Origin: Paulinella micropora
Lineage: Eukaryota > Cercozoa > Imbricatea > Euglyphida
Assembly: GCA_009731375.1 (NCBI GenBank)
Contig: BJOX01000165.1
Coordinates: forward strand, 161,726-225,725
Reading direction: 5' to 3'
DNA length: 64,000 bases
A program made the translations under genes and the position numbers. The notes beneath the pieces are model-generated. The model was not told the DNA's origin. It was given only the letters and a program-made list of their open reading frames with translations, and did no database searches. Shown here one piece after another: positions 1 through 39,954 of the stretch; the stretch's first letter is position 1; every line of letters starts with the position of its first letter.

Positions 1-68
1 CTCCCCTCACGGGTGAGACGATGGAGGCGCATGTGCAGAAATGCATCAGCCATTGACAGAGAAGCACT
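1..68 (+). mobile_element. 3' end of a SINE, cut by the window edge
   Basis: The first 68 bases match 7706-7774 almost exactly, from CTCCCCTCACGGGTGAGACG through GAGAAGCACTATT, and both copies run into an (ATT)n tail. The copy at 7503-7774 has a tRNA-like head, so this is the 3' part of the same SINE family. It shares the motif GATGGAGGCGCATG with the element end at 600-670 and, with one change, with the LINE end at 38404. Confidence 0.75.
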
Positions 69-124
69 ATTACTATTATTATTATTTCTATTATTATTAT
101 TACTATTAATATTATTACTATTAA

Positions 125-186
<62 letters not shown>
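68..186 (+). repeat. (TTA)n microsatellite tail
   Basis: Nearly uninterrupted TTA/ATT trinucleotides follow the SINE end directly, so this is probably its expanded 3' tail. Frames translating it as poly-L or poly-I are not genes. Confidence 0.9.
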
Positions 187-187
<1 letters not shown>

Positions 188-330
188 GGAGGGGTGCACA
201 GTATGGCATCCCACGGGAAGAGGAGGTTGGTTGGGCCTCTTCCCACTGGTTCCGAGGCTATGTCGTTGTGTTGGTTCCGAGGCTATGTCGTTGTGTTGTT
301 TTTATAAGACGTACACCACGTGGGGTCAAA
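187..330 (+). repeat. Dispersed repeat A, copy 1
   Basis: The segment starting GGAGGGGTGCACA recurs at 1205-1270 with a few substitutions, each time immediately after an (ATT)n tract. It contains a short internal tandem duplication (GGTTCCGAGGCTATGTCGTT, twice at about 249-290). Its class is unknown; the position after an ATT tail suggests a truncated retroelement or a shared insertion target. Confidence 0.55.
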
Positions 331-599
331 GGGGTATATACATTCCGCGATCTAGGGGTGGTGACGGGTTTCAAGGCGTCCCAGACACTTACCACAAAAC
401 GTCCTCATGCGCTGGCAGACCGCATGAAATGTCTGCTACCCCCCTTGAGTATCTCCATTCGACTTATACCCAGTCTTGTGGAACTCTCTCATAGGGAACA
501 TCAATCATTTGCAGTTGATTCCCTGCAAGGTATCCGACACGCCGAGCGGGTAGCTATTCAGGGATGGTCAGAGTCACTCTTCCCTCCCCAACATTCACT

Positions 600-670
600 G
601 TTGTTACTGTTGGGTCGAGGGATGGAGGCGCATGACCCTTGGGCTCGGCCATGACACATCAATACAATAT
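600..670 (+). mobile_element. Retroelement 3' end with (ATT)n tail
   Basis: GATGGAGGCGCATG at 619-633 is the motif found near the 3' ends of the SINE (1 and 7706 copies) and of the LINE 3' fragment at 38404. It is followed at 671 by an (ATT)n tract. This is probably the end of another member of the LINE/SINE family that shares this tail. Confidence 0.45.
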
Positions 671-672
671 TA

Positions 673-736
<64 letters not shown>

Positions 737-755
737 CATTATTATTAGTATTATT

Positions 756-823
<68 letters not shown>
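671..823 (+). repeat. (ATT)n microsatellite
   Basis: About 150 bases of ATT/TTA repeats with rare substitutions (TCA, AGT). It follows the retroelement end at 600-670. Confidence 0.9.
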
Positions 824-824
<1 letters not shown>

Positions 825-1009
825 TAGGGAGTACATAGGCCATCGGTCCCTTTCCATGGGCTGATTGGTATAAAGCTCCTAGAGTAATGTTCTATGCCGT
901 CACTTCCTTTATTCCACCGATTGGTGTGGAGACTTTCCTTATGGAATGGAGGACTGGATGCACATGGCCTTTTGGCTCAGCAATTGGCAGACGATACATA
1001 CATACATAC

Positions 1010-1010
1010 A

Positions 1011-1075
<65 letters not shown>

Positions 1076-1107
1076 TATTAATATTATTATTATTATTATT
1101 ATTATTA

Positions 1108-1139
<32 letters not shown>

Positions 1140-1161
1140 GTTGTTGTTGTTGTTGTTGTTG

Positions 1162-1193
<32 letters not shown>

Positions 1194-1203
1194 GTTGTTG
1201 TTC
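1010..1203 (+). repeat. (ATT)n / (GTT)n microsatellite
   Basis: A block of ATT repeats with an internal GTT block at about 1138-1165. It separates a unique-looking segment (824-1009) from repeat A copy 2. Confidence 0.9.
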
Positions 1204-1204
1204 T

Positions 1205-1270
1205 GGAGGGGTGCACAAGATGGCACTCCATGGGAAGAGGAGGTGGTTGGGCCTCTCCCCACGAAGGTGA
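1205..1270 (+). repeat. Dispersed repeat A, copy 2
   Basis: GGAGGGGTGCACAAGATGGC here matches the segment beginning at 187, with substitutions and a one-base indel in the run GAGGAGGTTGGTTGGG. Homology fades after the CCCAC at about 1262. Confidence 0.55.
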
Positions 1271-1315
1271 CCGCTTGGGGAGGGCGGTCACCGGGATATG
1301 CGCAACTCTCAACTG

Positions 1316-1628
1316 GGCATTTACTCGGTAGGGGTTCGGCCAGGCAGGTTGTGGGGTTGTCTGTTGGATTGTTGGTTGGCTCGTTTTTCTTGGCTGTTGG
1401 TTTGGGTCTGGTTTCCTGGTTAGCCCATTTTCGCCGAATTTCCTGCCGAGTAAATGCCTGGGGGCTTCCAGTTCCGGTTTGGTGATCTTGTTGAGGTGAG
1501 CATTCGGAGGAAACAGTACCGAGATGGGTTGAAGATAGGATTCACATTGAGCCGAGATGGGGCTGAGTTGACCTGTTCCAACTCGGCTCCATTTCGGCTT
1601 CATGTTAATCCTATCTTCATCCTATCTG
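1316..1628. repeat. Nested inverted repeats upstream of the LINE ORF
   Basis: Two hairpin-capable pairs are visible. GGGCATTTACTCGGTAGGGG (about 1316-1335) is inverted as CTGCCGAGTAAATGCCTGG (about 1442-1460). A longer pair at about 1525-1570 and 1575-1625 (TTGAAGATAGGATT...GCTGAGTTG against CAACTCGGCT...AATCCTATCTTCA) forms an almost continuous stem with a loop of a few bases. They may belong to the 5' region of the LINE or to an older inverted element. Confidence 0.6.
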
Positions 1629-2194
1629 GGTTTTGTCTCCTCCCTATCTTCGCTTCTTCGGGGTTGCCTAACTGGAACACATGATGAGCGCACGTTGGAG
1701 AGGGGCTTCAGTCGGTCCCAATGCCTTGCCAGTGCCTTGCTGCGTTGCCGTGCCTTGCCCCATGCATTCACACCCTCCACCGTTGCATTTCTAACTGAGC
1801 AGCTTCGGCTGGGATTACTATACTTGTCTGTAAGACCCTATAGGTACCGCTAGGTTCGCGCCTTCTATACCCACGTGGGGGAAGGAGTTTCAGCGGCACG
1901 CCGTCCGATCTGGCTCCACTCGGGGACACCCGTACCTCATGATGTGTATTGTTAGGAGCAGCTGAAAGTCCATAAGGCATGAGAGTAGAGGCGTTGGCGA
2001 TGCGATGGAGAGTGTGTGTAGTGCGTGAGGCAGGTTCTGGCGACGCTGGGGGTGCTGGCGGGCGCCGAAGGGCACGAAGCGACGCGGCAGCGTCCAGTGA
2101 CACCGGCGGAAATGCGTGTAGTGTGTGTTGCAGATACCGCCGATGCTATTTGCATGGACGGGCGCTTTCCTCGGCGTAAAGAGGCGCGGCGGTG

Positions 2195-5100
2195 ATGGCC
2201 AGCGACATTGGCCGTCTACTACTCTCAATGGATTACAAATACGCGAAGCACGGAGCTACCACTGTGGCCCTTATGGGACAAGGTAGAATCGCCGAAGACC
2301 TGGACAATCCCCGTGGGAATGCCTCTTCGACGGGCTCTGGCCCGATGTCCCAGGATGGGAGGATGAGGGCTCGCGTATATGACGGAATTCCTGAACCACG
2401 TGGAGAGGCTATCTTAGCTGCGCCTCATCCTTCCTCCCCAAACCTGGCACACGGGTCGGCGCTTCAACATAAGGCGAGCGGCGCTATATGGCAGATGGCA
2501 CCGCCGCCTCGACGGTACCGGCGGGTAGATCGGTACGACAAGGACGGGCGTAATCTGATTGTCTGGGGGCTCTCAGAACGCGCCAATCTACAGGAGATCG
2601 CCTCCAAAATGAGCGGTCTTGGTCTGGTGGTCCCGGTAATGGAGTGGCAAGGCCAGCGAATGTCTCGTCACCTGGAGCTGGTCTACGAGGACGATGACAG
2701 CAGGCAGACGGCGTTGCAGCAACTCAAACATCTCAAATTCTTCGGCAGAGGGGTCAATGTGGCCCTTGGGCGCAGGTTCAGGGACAGGGAACGTGTCCGA
2801 AGGCTTATTCGCATCCATCTGCGTGGGGAAGCGGCGGTCCGGAAGGAGGAAGCTGCGACGGGATATCGCGTCTTGCCTCTGCATGAAGAATGTGTCGATG
2901 ATGTGCAGGTGGTGTCTTCGGAATTGGCTGCCGATGCACCTAAGTGTGTGTCTGAGTGTGCTGATGTGCATGTGGTGCCCCTGCATTCGGCGGCCAGTGC
3001 AGTGGGGGACCAACCTGCGCAAGCACCTGCAGAGGGGGGCAGCACGAGGGCGGAAGCCAAGCGCGGCCGTCGGGTCCGGAAACGAGCCAAGAAGCACCGC
3101 TCCAAGCAGTTCGATACCGGCTTCAAGCTACTCGTCGCGAGTCACAACTGGCAGGGTAAAACGGGATACGACAACGTAGGCACGGCGGAATGGGCATCAT
3201 TCTACAAGCACGAGGGCTGGCTAGTCATCGGGGCTCAGGAGCACCGCATGGGCAAGAAGCAACTTTCCAAATGCAGCCTGGATGGATTCCGGATTTTTGG
3301 AAAACCTGCGGAGGTCAGCGAGAAAAATCGCTGCAAGGGTGGGGTTCTATTCGCGGTGGCTAACTTCCTTGGTCCGTATTGCAACCTGGTGTCAGCCCCC
3401 GTCGACCACCGGCAGCAAGTGTGGCTGCGTATCGCCTCGGGTGTTACCGGCGCTCAGGATATCTATGTGGGCAACGGCTACTTTCCCCAGGAAACGCAGG
3501 AAGAAGAGTCGTCAGAGGCGTATGCGGCCTGGCAGGCAGCTATAGCTTTTTTTGGAGCCAAAGGTCTTGTGGTCACGGTGGCGGATGCCAACGCGAAGCT
3601 CGGGCCGGCATGCAGCCGAAAAGAGGAGGGCATCGTCGGTCAGCACGGGGAGGTCGATGATAAGGGAGCACCGGTACGTTCGGAGAACGGCAAGAGACTC
3701 GCGGCTGTCCTCGTCGCTACGGGCCTGCGAAATCTGAGCGGCTTCTCGTGCCCAGTGGAAGGGTCCTACTGGTGGTCCCGGCGTGAGCAGCGCGGCATGG
3801 GCACAGGCAAGCACCTCCTCGATTACATCTGCGCGTCGCCTGGCTTGGCATCTGGAGCAAAGTTCGGAGTATGCGAAGATGATCTTGATACGGACCACAA
3901 GGCAGTATGGGCCGAACTGACGTGGAGCGGCCAGCGCCGGCCAAAGCGGGCTGCGAAACCTTACAGGTCCTTTCGTGTTGATAAGCTTATTGGTGCTGGT
4001 GTCTCGGGTAATGATCACGCTGCGAAGCAAGCGCTGGATTATCTACGCGACAAGTTCGATGACGTATTCCAGCATTGCCTACAGAAGCTTGGAGTGCATC
4101 AGCTGCCTGAGCTTGACCTATCGGGTGGTGCCGACAGCCAACGGGTGGTAGATGACGTCACCGAGCGAGTGGCGCAGTCCTTCCGAATGGCGGCGCACCG
4201 GGTCCTTGGCTCCAGATGTATACGACCCCGTTTCACCAACAATTGGTTCGACGGGGAGCTAAAGGAGCTCATTCAGCAGCGCCGGGAGGCCTACGCAGCA
4301 TACAGGAGGGATGAATCGAATGCGGAAGCCCGTCTGAATTGGCTACGGCTCCGCAAGCAAATTCGGAAGGCAACTCGGGCCAAGAAGTCCGCCTCCTTCA
4401 AGCAAGTGCAGGAAGAAGCGGTCAAATGTCAACGCGAGCAATCCTCAAAGCGCTTTTGGCTACTCGCGAAGCGGCTTGGCGGGGCACGCAGAACGAAGGT
4501 CTCCGCGCCGGTGCAAAGGGAGGATGGCTCACTGGCGTGTGATGCTGCGGAAAAGGTCGCTCGGTGGGAGGAATTTCGGAAAAATTCGGTGAAGCCACGG
4601 GAAAATCCGGCAAGTGCGGCTGTTGTGGTGGAGTGCTGTGCAGAAGCAGGCTCGCTGGAGTGGGAGGAAGCCGAAGCTAAGCGGCAGTTCCACTGGAACG
4701 ATCGCTTCAGAGATGAGGTGGCCCGGGCTATGAAGGAGCACGAAGTAGGTGAAGACACTTGCGAAGAGCTGGACAAGCCGTTCACGCAAGAGGAGGTCCT
4801 TGCAAGGCAACGTGCCCTGAATAACCACAAAGCTTGTGGCGAGGACAAAGTGAAGAACGAGATGCTCAAGTATGGCGGCGCCTACATCAATGGCTACTTA
4901 ACGCAGTACTTCAACTGGATTCGAGAAGCCGAGAGGACTCCAAAAGCTTGGGGCAAGGGAATCATCGTCAATATCCCCAAGGGTGGGGATCCTACGGATC
5001 CTGACAACTGGAGGGATATCTCGATTATTAGTTGCCTTGGTAAGCTGTATCTGTCCTTATTAGCTACTCGTCTAACGCTCTTCGTGGATGGCCCGGATAA

Positions 5101-7445
5101 GCTACGTCCAGAGCAGGGAGGCTTCCGCCCGGGGCGTCGCACTACGGATCAGGTCTTTACCCTTTGGCAGAGGTTGAAGGGGCGTCAGCAGCAGAAGCGG
5201 GAGTCGTATGTCCTGTTCGTCGATCTACGCAAGGCTTTCCCGTCTGTTTGGAGAGATGGCCTATTTGAGAGGCTCTGGAAGCTGGGTGTAAGGGGCAAGT
5301 TCTGGCGCACGCTACGCAGGTGCTACGAGCAGACTTCGTCGCAAGTGCTAGTTGATGGAGCACTCACCCCCGAAGTACTGGAGGGTGTAGGCGTCCAACA
5401 GGGGTCCCCTCTCTCTCCCACACTCTTCAACGTCTTTATGGATGAGCTGTGTGATCGGCTGGCGAGTGCCCTCAAGATCACGGATGTGAAGCGGCTGAAC
5501 GACATCAAGGCACTTCTATACGCGGACGACGTGGCCCTCATCGCTCACAGTCGCACCGAGCTCCAGAAGATGGTCAATGTTGTGGCCAAGTTCGCGGAAG
5601 ATTACCGGCTGGAAGTCAACTTGAAGCCCGGCAAGACGGAAATCATGCCCATTTACACGTCGAGCAAGGCGAAACGACCAAGTATCAGGGAGCGAGGTGA
5701 GCCCGTGGTGTGGTTTCGCGGCCAGAAGCTTTGTGTCACCAGTCAGTACAAGTACCTGGGAGTGGTTATCACCGACGACCTGAAGTGGAAGGAGCAGGCC
5801 CTGCGGGCTACGCGTGTCACTGAAGTCGCCACCGCAGGTTGGTACTCTTTGTGGTGTGCAGGTGAGATACAAGCTAGGTATCGTCTCATGTGCTGGAATC
5901 AACTTGTGGGGGCCAAGCTGAAGTACGCCTTCGATGTCTGGCGTGCCCCCGTATCGCAGCTCACCAAGCTGGAGGCAGCAATGCTGCGCCCCATGAGGAT
6001 GATTCTCGGCATCAGCCCTAAGACAAGCAAGTGGATTACACTCTTTCTGGCGCGCTCTTTGAGTGCGGAGCGTTTGCGGCGGGCGGCGCAACTGAAGTTC
6101 TATGGACGGCTGCGTGTTCTACCGGAGAAGCGATTTCCTGTCATCGCATCTCAAGTCAAATCCGACTGGACTGCGGAGGCCGAAGGCGCTATCAGGGACT
6201 CAATGGATCTACAACAAGGGCTTCAGGAGCTCCTAAATAGCTCAGAGAAGGACCTCGAGGGTTGGTGTTCGACTGTGGACAAGTGGGCCCTTCAGCAGGA
6301 CGTCAAGATGGTGCAGCAACTGATGTGGGACAAGCGAGAGGCAGGCAGCGATCTTACTGATGGCCTGCGAGTCATCCTAAGACAAGTCTTTGGAACTAAG
6401 GAGTTCCCAAGATGGGTAGCCCTTGATGATGCGCATTATAATCTGCTTCGGAGAAGGTTGCTCAGCTGCAACAACCGCCTTCGGTGGTACCGCAGCAAGT
6501 TGGTCAGTGGCATGTCCCCTCGCTGCTTCTGTTGTTATGATGATGTCAATGAGTCCCTTGCGCACTTCTTATGGGATTGCCCCATGCGTGAGGGGAGACG
6601 TAAGCAGCTGTTGCTGAGTATGCAGAGGCTCGGTGGCATGGCTGTGGGGGGTGTTGAGGGGGATGGAGGGAGTGAGGAGGGTGGTGAGGTCGTAGGCGGT
6701 GAGGTTGTGGTGGAGGATGTGTTGCTTGGGCGGGAGCGGGAGGGCTCTGTGCGGCAGGGTTGGGATGATATGTCGCCTGTGGATCAATCNNNNNNNNNNN
6801 NNNNNNNNNNNNNNNNNNNNNNNNNNNNNNNNNNNNNNNNNNNNNNNNNNNNNNNNNNNNNNNNNNNNNNNNNNNNNNNNNNNNNNNNNNNNNNNNNNNN
6901 NNNNNNNNNNNNNNNNNNNNNNNNNNNNNNNNNNNNNNNNNNNNNNNNNNNNNNNNNNNNNNNNNNNNNNNNNNNNNNNNNNNNNNNNNNNNNNNNNNNN
7001 NNNNNNNNNNNNNNNNNNNNNNNNNNNNNNNNNNNNNNNNNNNNNNNNNNNNNNNNNNNNNNNNNNNNNNNNNNNNNNNNNNNNNNNNNNNNNNNNNNNN
7101 NNNNNNNNNNNNNNNNNNNNNNNNNNNNNNNNNNNNNNNNNNNNNNNNNNNNNNNNNNNNNNNNNNNNNNNNNNNNNNNNNNNNNNNNNNNNNNNNNNNN
7201 NNNNNNNNNNNNNNNNNNNNNNNNNNNNNNNNNNNNNNNNNNNNNNNNNNNNNNNNNNNNNNNNNNNNNNNNNNNNNNNNNNNNNNNNNNNNNNNNNNNN
7301 NNNNNNNNNNNNNNNNNNNNNNNNNNNNNNNNNNNNNNNNNNNNNNNNNNNNNNNNNNNNNNNNNNNNNNNNNNNNNNNNNNNNNNNNNNNNNNNNNNNN
7401 NNNNNNNNNNNNNNNNNGGATCTGGATCTGATGCTATAGTCTGAG
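2195..7445 (+). mobile_element. Non-LTR retrotransposon (LINE), APE endonuclease plus reverse transcriptase, interrupted by a gap
   Basis: One long frame opens at ATG 2195 and stays open to the gap at 6790. After a basic N-terminal region, residues about 310-590 form an APE-type endonuclease (GAQEHRMGKK, VADANAKLGP, and a late DTDHKAVW matching the catalytic SDH-type motif). Residues about 860-1180 form a reverse transcriptase with GGFRPGRRTTDQVF, VLFVDLRKAFPSVW, GVQQGSPLSPTLF and the catalytic LLYADDVALI. A cysteine/histidine knuckle (CFCCYDD...HFLWDC) follows near 6530-6580, typical of the C-terminus of Jockey/I- and CR1-like elements. No stop or frameshift is visible before the gap, so this copy may be young. 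After the gap, GGATCTGGATCTGATGCTAT and an (ATT)n tract mark the 3' end; the same end occurs at 38421. The clade cannot be fixed without alignment. It could lie in an upstream intron of the Piezo gene, on the same strand. Confidence 0.93.
6790..7417. other. Assembly gap inside the LINE
   Basis: A run of N. The open frames drawn across it are not evidence of continuity. Confidence 1.
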
Positions 7446-7502
7446 GAAGCCTATTATTGTTGTTGTTATCATTATTATTATTACTATTATTATTATTATC
7501 AT
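7418..7502 (+). mobile_element. LINE 3' terminus and (ATT)n tail
   Basis: GGATCTGGATCTGATGCTAT followed by AGTCTGAGGAAGCC and (ATT)n is shared, nearly base for base, with 38421-38456. This defines a LINE 3' end with a trinucleotide tail instead of poly(A), as in several RTE/CR1-like groups. Confidence 0.75.
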
Positions 7503-7774
7503 TTGGACACCGTGATAGCCCAGTGGTCAAGTTCTACCATCTGGGCCCTGTCGCCAGTTCGATTCCCGTCGGTGCCACCAGCATTTTCATTGAACATACC
7601 GGTCTATTTCTGGACCAGTATTTTCATTGAACATACCGGCCCGTCTGGAAGTGTTGGAACTGCCCTTGCGGGGGTGTCATTAGAGCTTATCGTCAATTCT
7701 TCGTACTCCCCTCACGGGTGAGACGATGGAGGCGCATGTGCAGAAATGCATCAGCCATTGACAGAGAAGCACTA
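7503..7774 (+). mobile_element. tRNA-derived SINE, full length
   Basis: The head carries both RNA polymerase III internal promoter boxes at tRNA spacing: an A box TAGCCCAGTGG (7516-7526) and a B box GTTCGATTCCC (7557-7567), ending in GGTGCCACCA. The would-be acceptor stem (GGACACC with GGTGCCA) pairs at five of seven positions, so this is a decayed tRNA relative and not a tRNA gene. The body holds a tandem duplication of about 38 bases (CATTTTCATTGAACATACCG twice, about 7583-7640). Its 3' end (7706-7774) is the sequence seen at 1-68 and runs into an (ATT)n tail. The shared GATGGAGGCGCATG motif suggests mobilisation by the local LINE. Confidence 0.85.
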
Positions 7775-8205
<431 letters not shown>

Positions 8206-8218
8206 GTGTTATTATCAG

Positions 8219-28778
<20,560 letters not shown>

Positions 28779-28819
28779 ATATTAATATTCATAAGTCACA
28801 AATTTTACCTACTAGTATT

Positions 28820-28825
28820 AATAAA
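28820..28825 (+). promoter_or_regulatory. Possible Piezo polyadenylation signal
   Basis: AATAAA lies 42 bases after the Piezo stop codon in AT-rich DNA. The canonical hexamer and its position suit a short 3' UTR, but no transcript evidence is visible. Confidence 0.4.
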
Positions 28826-29309
28826 ATTTCTAACCATGAATATTATCGTATTTAATTATACCGCAGTATTTGTTAGTTATTAATAGAAGCAGACTGGTCA
28901 CAGGCTGGTGACATTAATATGTAAGTAAGCATTGGTATCAATATGACTCAGCAGTAAGCTTAATGTATCAGACTGAGCACTTTAACGACCGGCCAAAATT
29001 ACTACTGTTGATTTTTTATTGTTTTTGACCGGCCCGTTAGATTCTACTGACCTGCACGATGTTTCGACTTCACTAACTAGTTTTCGATTTCGTTCAGACA
29101 TGATTTCAAACAAGCAAGTCCAAGCACTGGCAAGCTCTGTTTAGAAAAGATTGAACTATTGCCTTTTTCTCAGTTTATTAATATTACTACACCCGTTTTT
29201 CCCTGATTTCCCGTGAAACACACACCGTGACGTTGCGGTAAATTTGTGTCACCGGCGCAAACAAGAGTGACGGAAAACAAAATTTTGATTTGATTTTTAC
29301 ATTGAATAT
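28826..29309. other. Intergenic DNA after Piezo, no feature seen
   Basis: AT-rich, mostly unique sequence without convincing open frames or long repeats. Confidence 0.6.
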
Positions 29310-29573
29310 TACTGGGTACATTCAAGTGTCAAACTCAGCCATCAAATTTGATAGTAAGATTAGCGGCCAGAATTCAAATTAATTCAATTTAACGGTAACA
29401 TTTCGCAAAAATTATGCAGCATGATTTTGCGGATGTATATAGCCGTTGAATTGAACTAATTTGAATTCTGACCACTAATTCGAAATCTGACCGCTACTTG
29501 AATCTGAAATCTGACCCTTAACTGGCAGCAAAATTCGATGGCTGAGTTTGCGGACACTTGAATGTACCCAGTA
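29310..29573. mobile_element. MITE-like element with terminal inverted repeats
   Basis: The left end TACTGGGTACATTCAAGTGT plus C(AAACTCAGCCATC) is inverted at the right end (GATGGCTGAGTTTGCGGACACT...TGTACCCAGTA at about 29539-29573). Inner arms (GGCCAGAATTCAAATTAATTC and AATTTGAATTCTGACC) are also complementary. Size is 264 bases, with no coding capacity. If the terminal TA is the target duplication, it fits a Tc1/mariner-type MITE. Confidence 0.75.
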
Positions 29574-30437
29574 CTAATAATACTAGAATCAGAGTCATGT
29601 CATCATTAAGTCACAGTCAGCGTCTGTGTCATTACCGTTGCGACTCTGCACTAGCCGATCTGACTATGAGTCGGAGGCTGAGCCCGGCTGTTACTAGTAC
29701 CGGTACCCGGGCCGTTGTCATCTGATCACTAGAAGTAGCCTGTCACAGTTGTCATCTAAACGACATCATCGGAAGATTGAGAAATTATTCAATTCCTAAC
29801 ATCTAACTTGACGAAGAGGGTTAGTATTCGAGTACAAACCAAGGACCTACTAACACTGACACTGAGACAGGAACATAGAGTAATGCCATTATGCACCGGG
29901 CCCGATGGGCCGGCATAAGCTTATTATTAATATCAAACCTCGATATACCGGTACTTGAAGTACATTCTGTTTCATTTATAATATTAATATTCAAGATTTT
30001 TTTCCCACTGATCCCCGTGAATGAAAATTTTTCTGCTTGGACAATAAAAAAAAAATGATATTGCGGATGACATAATGACTGTAGGAAACAATGCGGCTTG
30101 AGTCTGGTCAACTTAAACTTGGCAAATCATTACTAACACTACTAACAATTTTGCATGGACAGAACAAAACATGCGCATGTGAGAGTCAATACTGAGTCGC
30201 GGCATCGGCGTACTGATGGTCGTGGTGAAGTGCTGGTTGTTGTAGTATAGTTGTGGTAGTCGTAGGTGCACTTTGTTGTTGGTGTCCGGAAGTTGTTCTT
30301 GAGGAGGCTATTGATATTGTTGTTCTGTTGTTGTTCTGTTTCTGTTGTAGTTGTTTGTTCCTATTGATGTTTTTGCTGTTGTTTTGTTCGTATTGCTGCT
30401 GGACTGCTGCTTCTGCTGTTATTGGTGATGATGTCAC

Positions 30438-30490
<53 letters not shown>

Positions 30491-31084
30491 CTGCTGCTGC
30501 TGCTGCTGCTGTTGTTGTTGTTGTTGTTGTTGTTGATATGTACTACATATTTTTCTAAGTGTGCGCATATATGATATATTTATACATATATATATATATG
30601 ATATACAGCTCTAATATCTTATACATATTTATAATATGCTTATATATACATATGAATATATAATATATAATATGGTATATTATATGTACGGTACAAATAG
30701 ACTCGTTAGCTATCTTTAGATTGACTCTCGGTTGTTCGGTCGAGCGTTTTGGCAGGGGTCCGCCGTGTTTTTCCACTTGTATACTGCATACGTATCTTTA
30801 GTACCAAAATATAAGACGGGAGACGAAAGCGCGATAAGTTTCCGGTAAATCACCGGAAAAACCGCGAAAGTTTCGAAAATGCGGTAAGTTTCCGGGACAT
30901 CACCGCAAATACCGCGAAACTGCCTTCGCCTTCCGCCTCACTTATCAATATGTCCACAGGTCTGGTTGCATACAGCATAAAAAGAGGAGGGCAGACCACA
31001 GTGCGCTCGCGTAAAAATTACTGCCAAAAAAGGGAAAAAAGAAAAGAAAATAAACAACGACATTGAAAAAGCTGAAAAGAATGT
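29574..31084. other. Intergenic DNA with small repeats
   Basis: Mostly unique. It includes a GTT-rich tract (30290-30540; glutamine/asparagine-rich on the minus strand, no family match), (TA)-rich DNA at 30560-30690, and a tandem pair of about 50 bases at 30833-30922 (GTAAGTTTCCGG...ACCGCGAAA twice). No gene can be supported. Confidence 0.6.
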
Positions 31085-31159
31085 GTGCGCATTAATGCAG
31101 GACAGCATTGGCATGTCATATTATCGTGCTCGTGCACGGGGTTAGGAGCCCGGCGCAAG

Positions 31160-31300
31160 GTTTCACAAGCTGGAATAGTCGAGGTGCACCGGGAAGGAGA
31201 TGTCTTACAAAGCTGGAACTCAAGCTGGAATAGTCGAGGTGCACCGGGAAGGACGTCTTACAAAGCTGGAACTCGAGGTGCACCAAGAAGGAGAGAGATG
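31160..31300 (+). repeat. Short tandem duplication (GGTGCACC units)
   Basis: CAAGCTGGAATAGTCGAGGT plus GCACCGGGAAGGA recurs two to three times with indels (about 31167, 31220, 31263). The unit is 40-55 bases. No open frame uses it convincingly. Confidence 0.7.
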
Positions 31301-31458
31301 TCTCATGCTGGGCCACGCTCGCGGCGCCCACAGGAAACAAGACAATCACAAGCTCGAATTCGAAGTGGATTAAGAAGGAGGAGATGTCTAACATGGCGGC
31401 GCACTCTCCTGGAGAGAACAAGCAAAGTAAGATAGTCCTGATGACGCGGCTCGGTCAG

Positions 31459-31961
31459 AAAGAAGAAGAAGAAGAAGAAGAAGAAGAAGAAGAAGAAGAA
31501 GAAGAAGAAGAAGAAGAAGAAGAAGAAGAAGAAGAAGAAGAAGAAGAAGAAGAAGAAGAAGAAGAAGAAGAAGAAGAAGAAGAAGAAGAAGAAGAAGAAG
31601 AAGANNNNNNNNNNNNNNNNNNNNNNNNNNNNNNNNNNNNNNNNNNNNNGAAGAAGAAGAAGAAGAAGGAGGAGGAGGAGAAGGAGGAGGAGGAGGAGGA
31701 AGAGAAGAAGGAGAAGAAGGAGAAGAAGAAGAAGAAGAAGAAGAAGAAGAAGAAGAAGAAGAAGAAGAAGAAGAACAAGAAGAACAAGAAGAACAAGGAG
31801 GAGGAGGAGGAGGAGGAGGAGAAGAAGAAGAAGAAGAAGAAGAAGAAGAAGAGGGAGAGAGAGAAGAGGGAGAAAAAAAAAAGGGGAGAAGAAGAAGAAG
31901 AAGAAGAAGAAGAAGAAGAAGAAGAAGAAGAAAGAAGAAAAAGAAGAAGAAGAAAAAGAGG

Positions 31962-32008
<47 letters not shown>

Positions 32009-32255
32009 AAGAAGAAGAAGAAGAAAAAGAAGAAGAAGAAGAAGAAGAAGAAGAAGAAGAAGAAGAAGAAGAAGAAGAAGAAGAAGAAGAAGAAGAAGAA
32101 GAAAAGAAGAAGAAAAGAAGAAAAGAAAAAGAAAAGAAGAAAAGAAGAAGAAAAGAAGAAAAGAAGAAAGAGAAAGAAGAAGAAAGAGAAAGAAGAAGAA
32201 GAAGAAGAAGAAGAAGAAGAAGAAGAAGAAAAAGAAGAAGAAAAAGAAAGAAGCA
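31459..32255 (+). repeat. (GAA)n-type purine tract with a gap
   Basis: Pure GAA passes into GGA, GAAA and a poly-A run, with N at 31605-31649. It lies downstream of the minus-strand gene that ends at 32363. Poly-E, poly-K, poly-S and poly-F frames are artefacts. Confidence 0.95.
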
Positions 32256-32362
32256 CGCTTTGGTATATTGAGACCGCCCGCCTATCTTTCTCTCTCCATC
32301 CCATAATCCGAGCCATGTCATACAGCCCTGATGTAGTTCGAGAAACCTTCGCGCGTGAATGG

Positions 32363-39505
<7,143 letters not shown>

Positions 39506-39562
39506 GAATCTTCCTTTTTGCTTCTTTTTTTTTTTTTTTTTTTCTTGGTTTTGAGGTGCCAC

Positions 39563-39950
39563 GAGATACGGGAAATCAGCTTTATTTCATGGTGGAATGC
39601 CACTTCCAGAAAACTGCGACGTAGCCGCTTCCTACGGCTACCTCGCCACTACGCATCCCCTGATTCTCAAGAATTACTAGATTAGTTTATTGTGGACCGT
39701 ACATTGCGGACTACTTGGACAACATTTGGTAGCAAAAAAGGCACTACTAAGGGTATTTTAGGAATTATGCAAAGCCAGGCCTGAACTACGGAAGCGCGAA
39801 AAGGGCAAAACCGTAAATCAAAGATCCACAAACCGGAAACCAGTAAACCCTGGATCACAAACTACTGTAAAAAGGGTCTTCTACAGGCCCAAAATTATGT
39901 TTCCTGAAGACTGATTTCCTACTTCCACGTAAATTGGCGCCGAAAAACTG
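39563..39950. other. Unique DNA, likely upstream region of the dioxygenase gene
   Basis: No repeats and no convincing coding sequence on either strand. Being directly 5' of the first dioxygenase exon, it probably holds its promoter or 5' UTR. If the first Met is at 39562, the N-terminus would read [14 protein letters not shown] through a poly-A tract; the Met at 39505 avoids this. Confidence 0.4.
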
Positions 39951-39954
39951 TATC

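Noticed and set aside
7503-7580. tRNA gene
   Set aside because: A and B boxes are present, but the acceptor stem pairs poorly, and the copy continues into a body and tail that also occur at 1-68. It is a tRNA-derived SINE.
30186-30437. Glutamine/asparagine-rich minus-strand frame as a transcription factor fragment
   Set aside because: Composition follows a GTT/GCT repeat region, with no domain, splice sites or conserved block.
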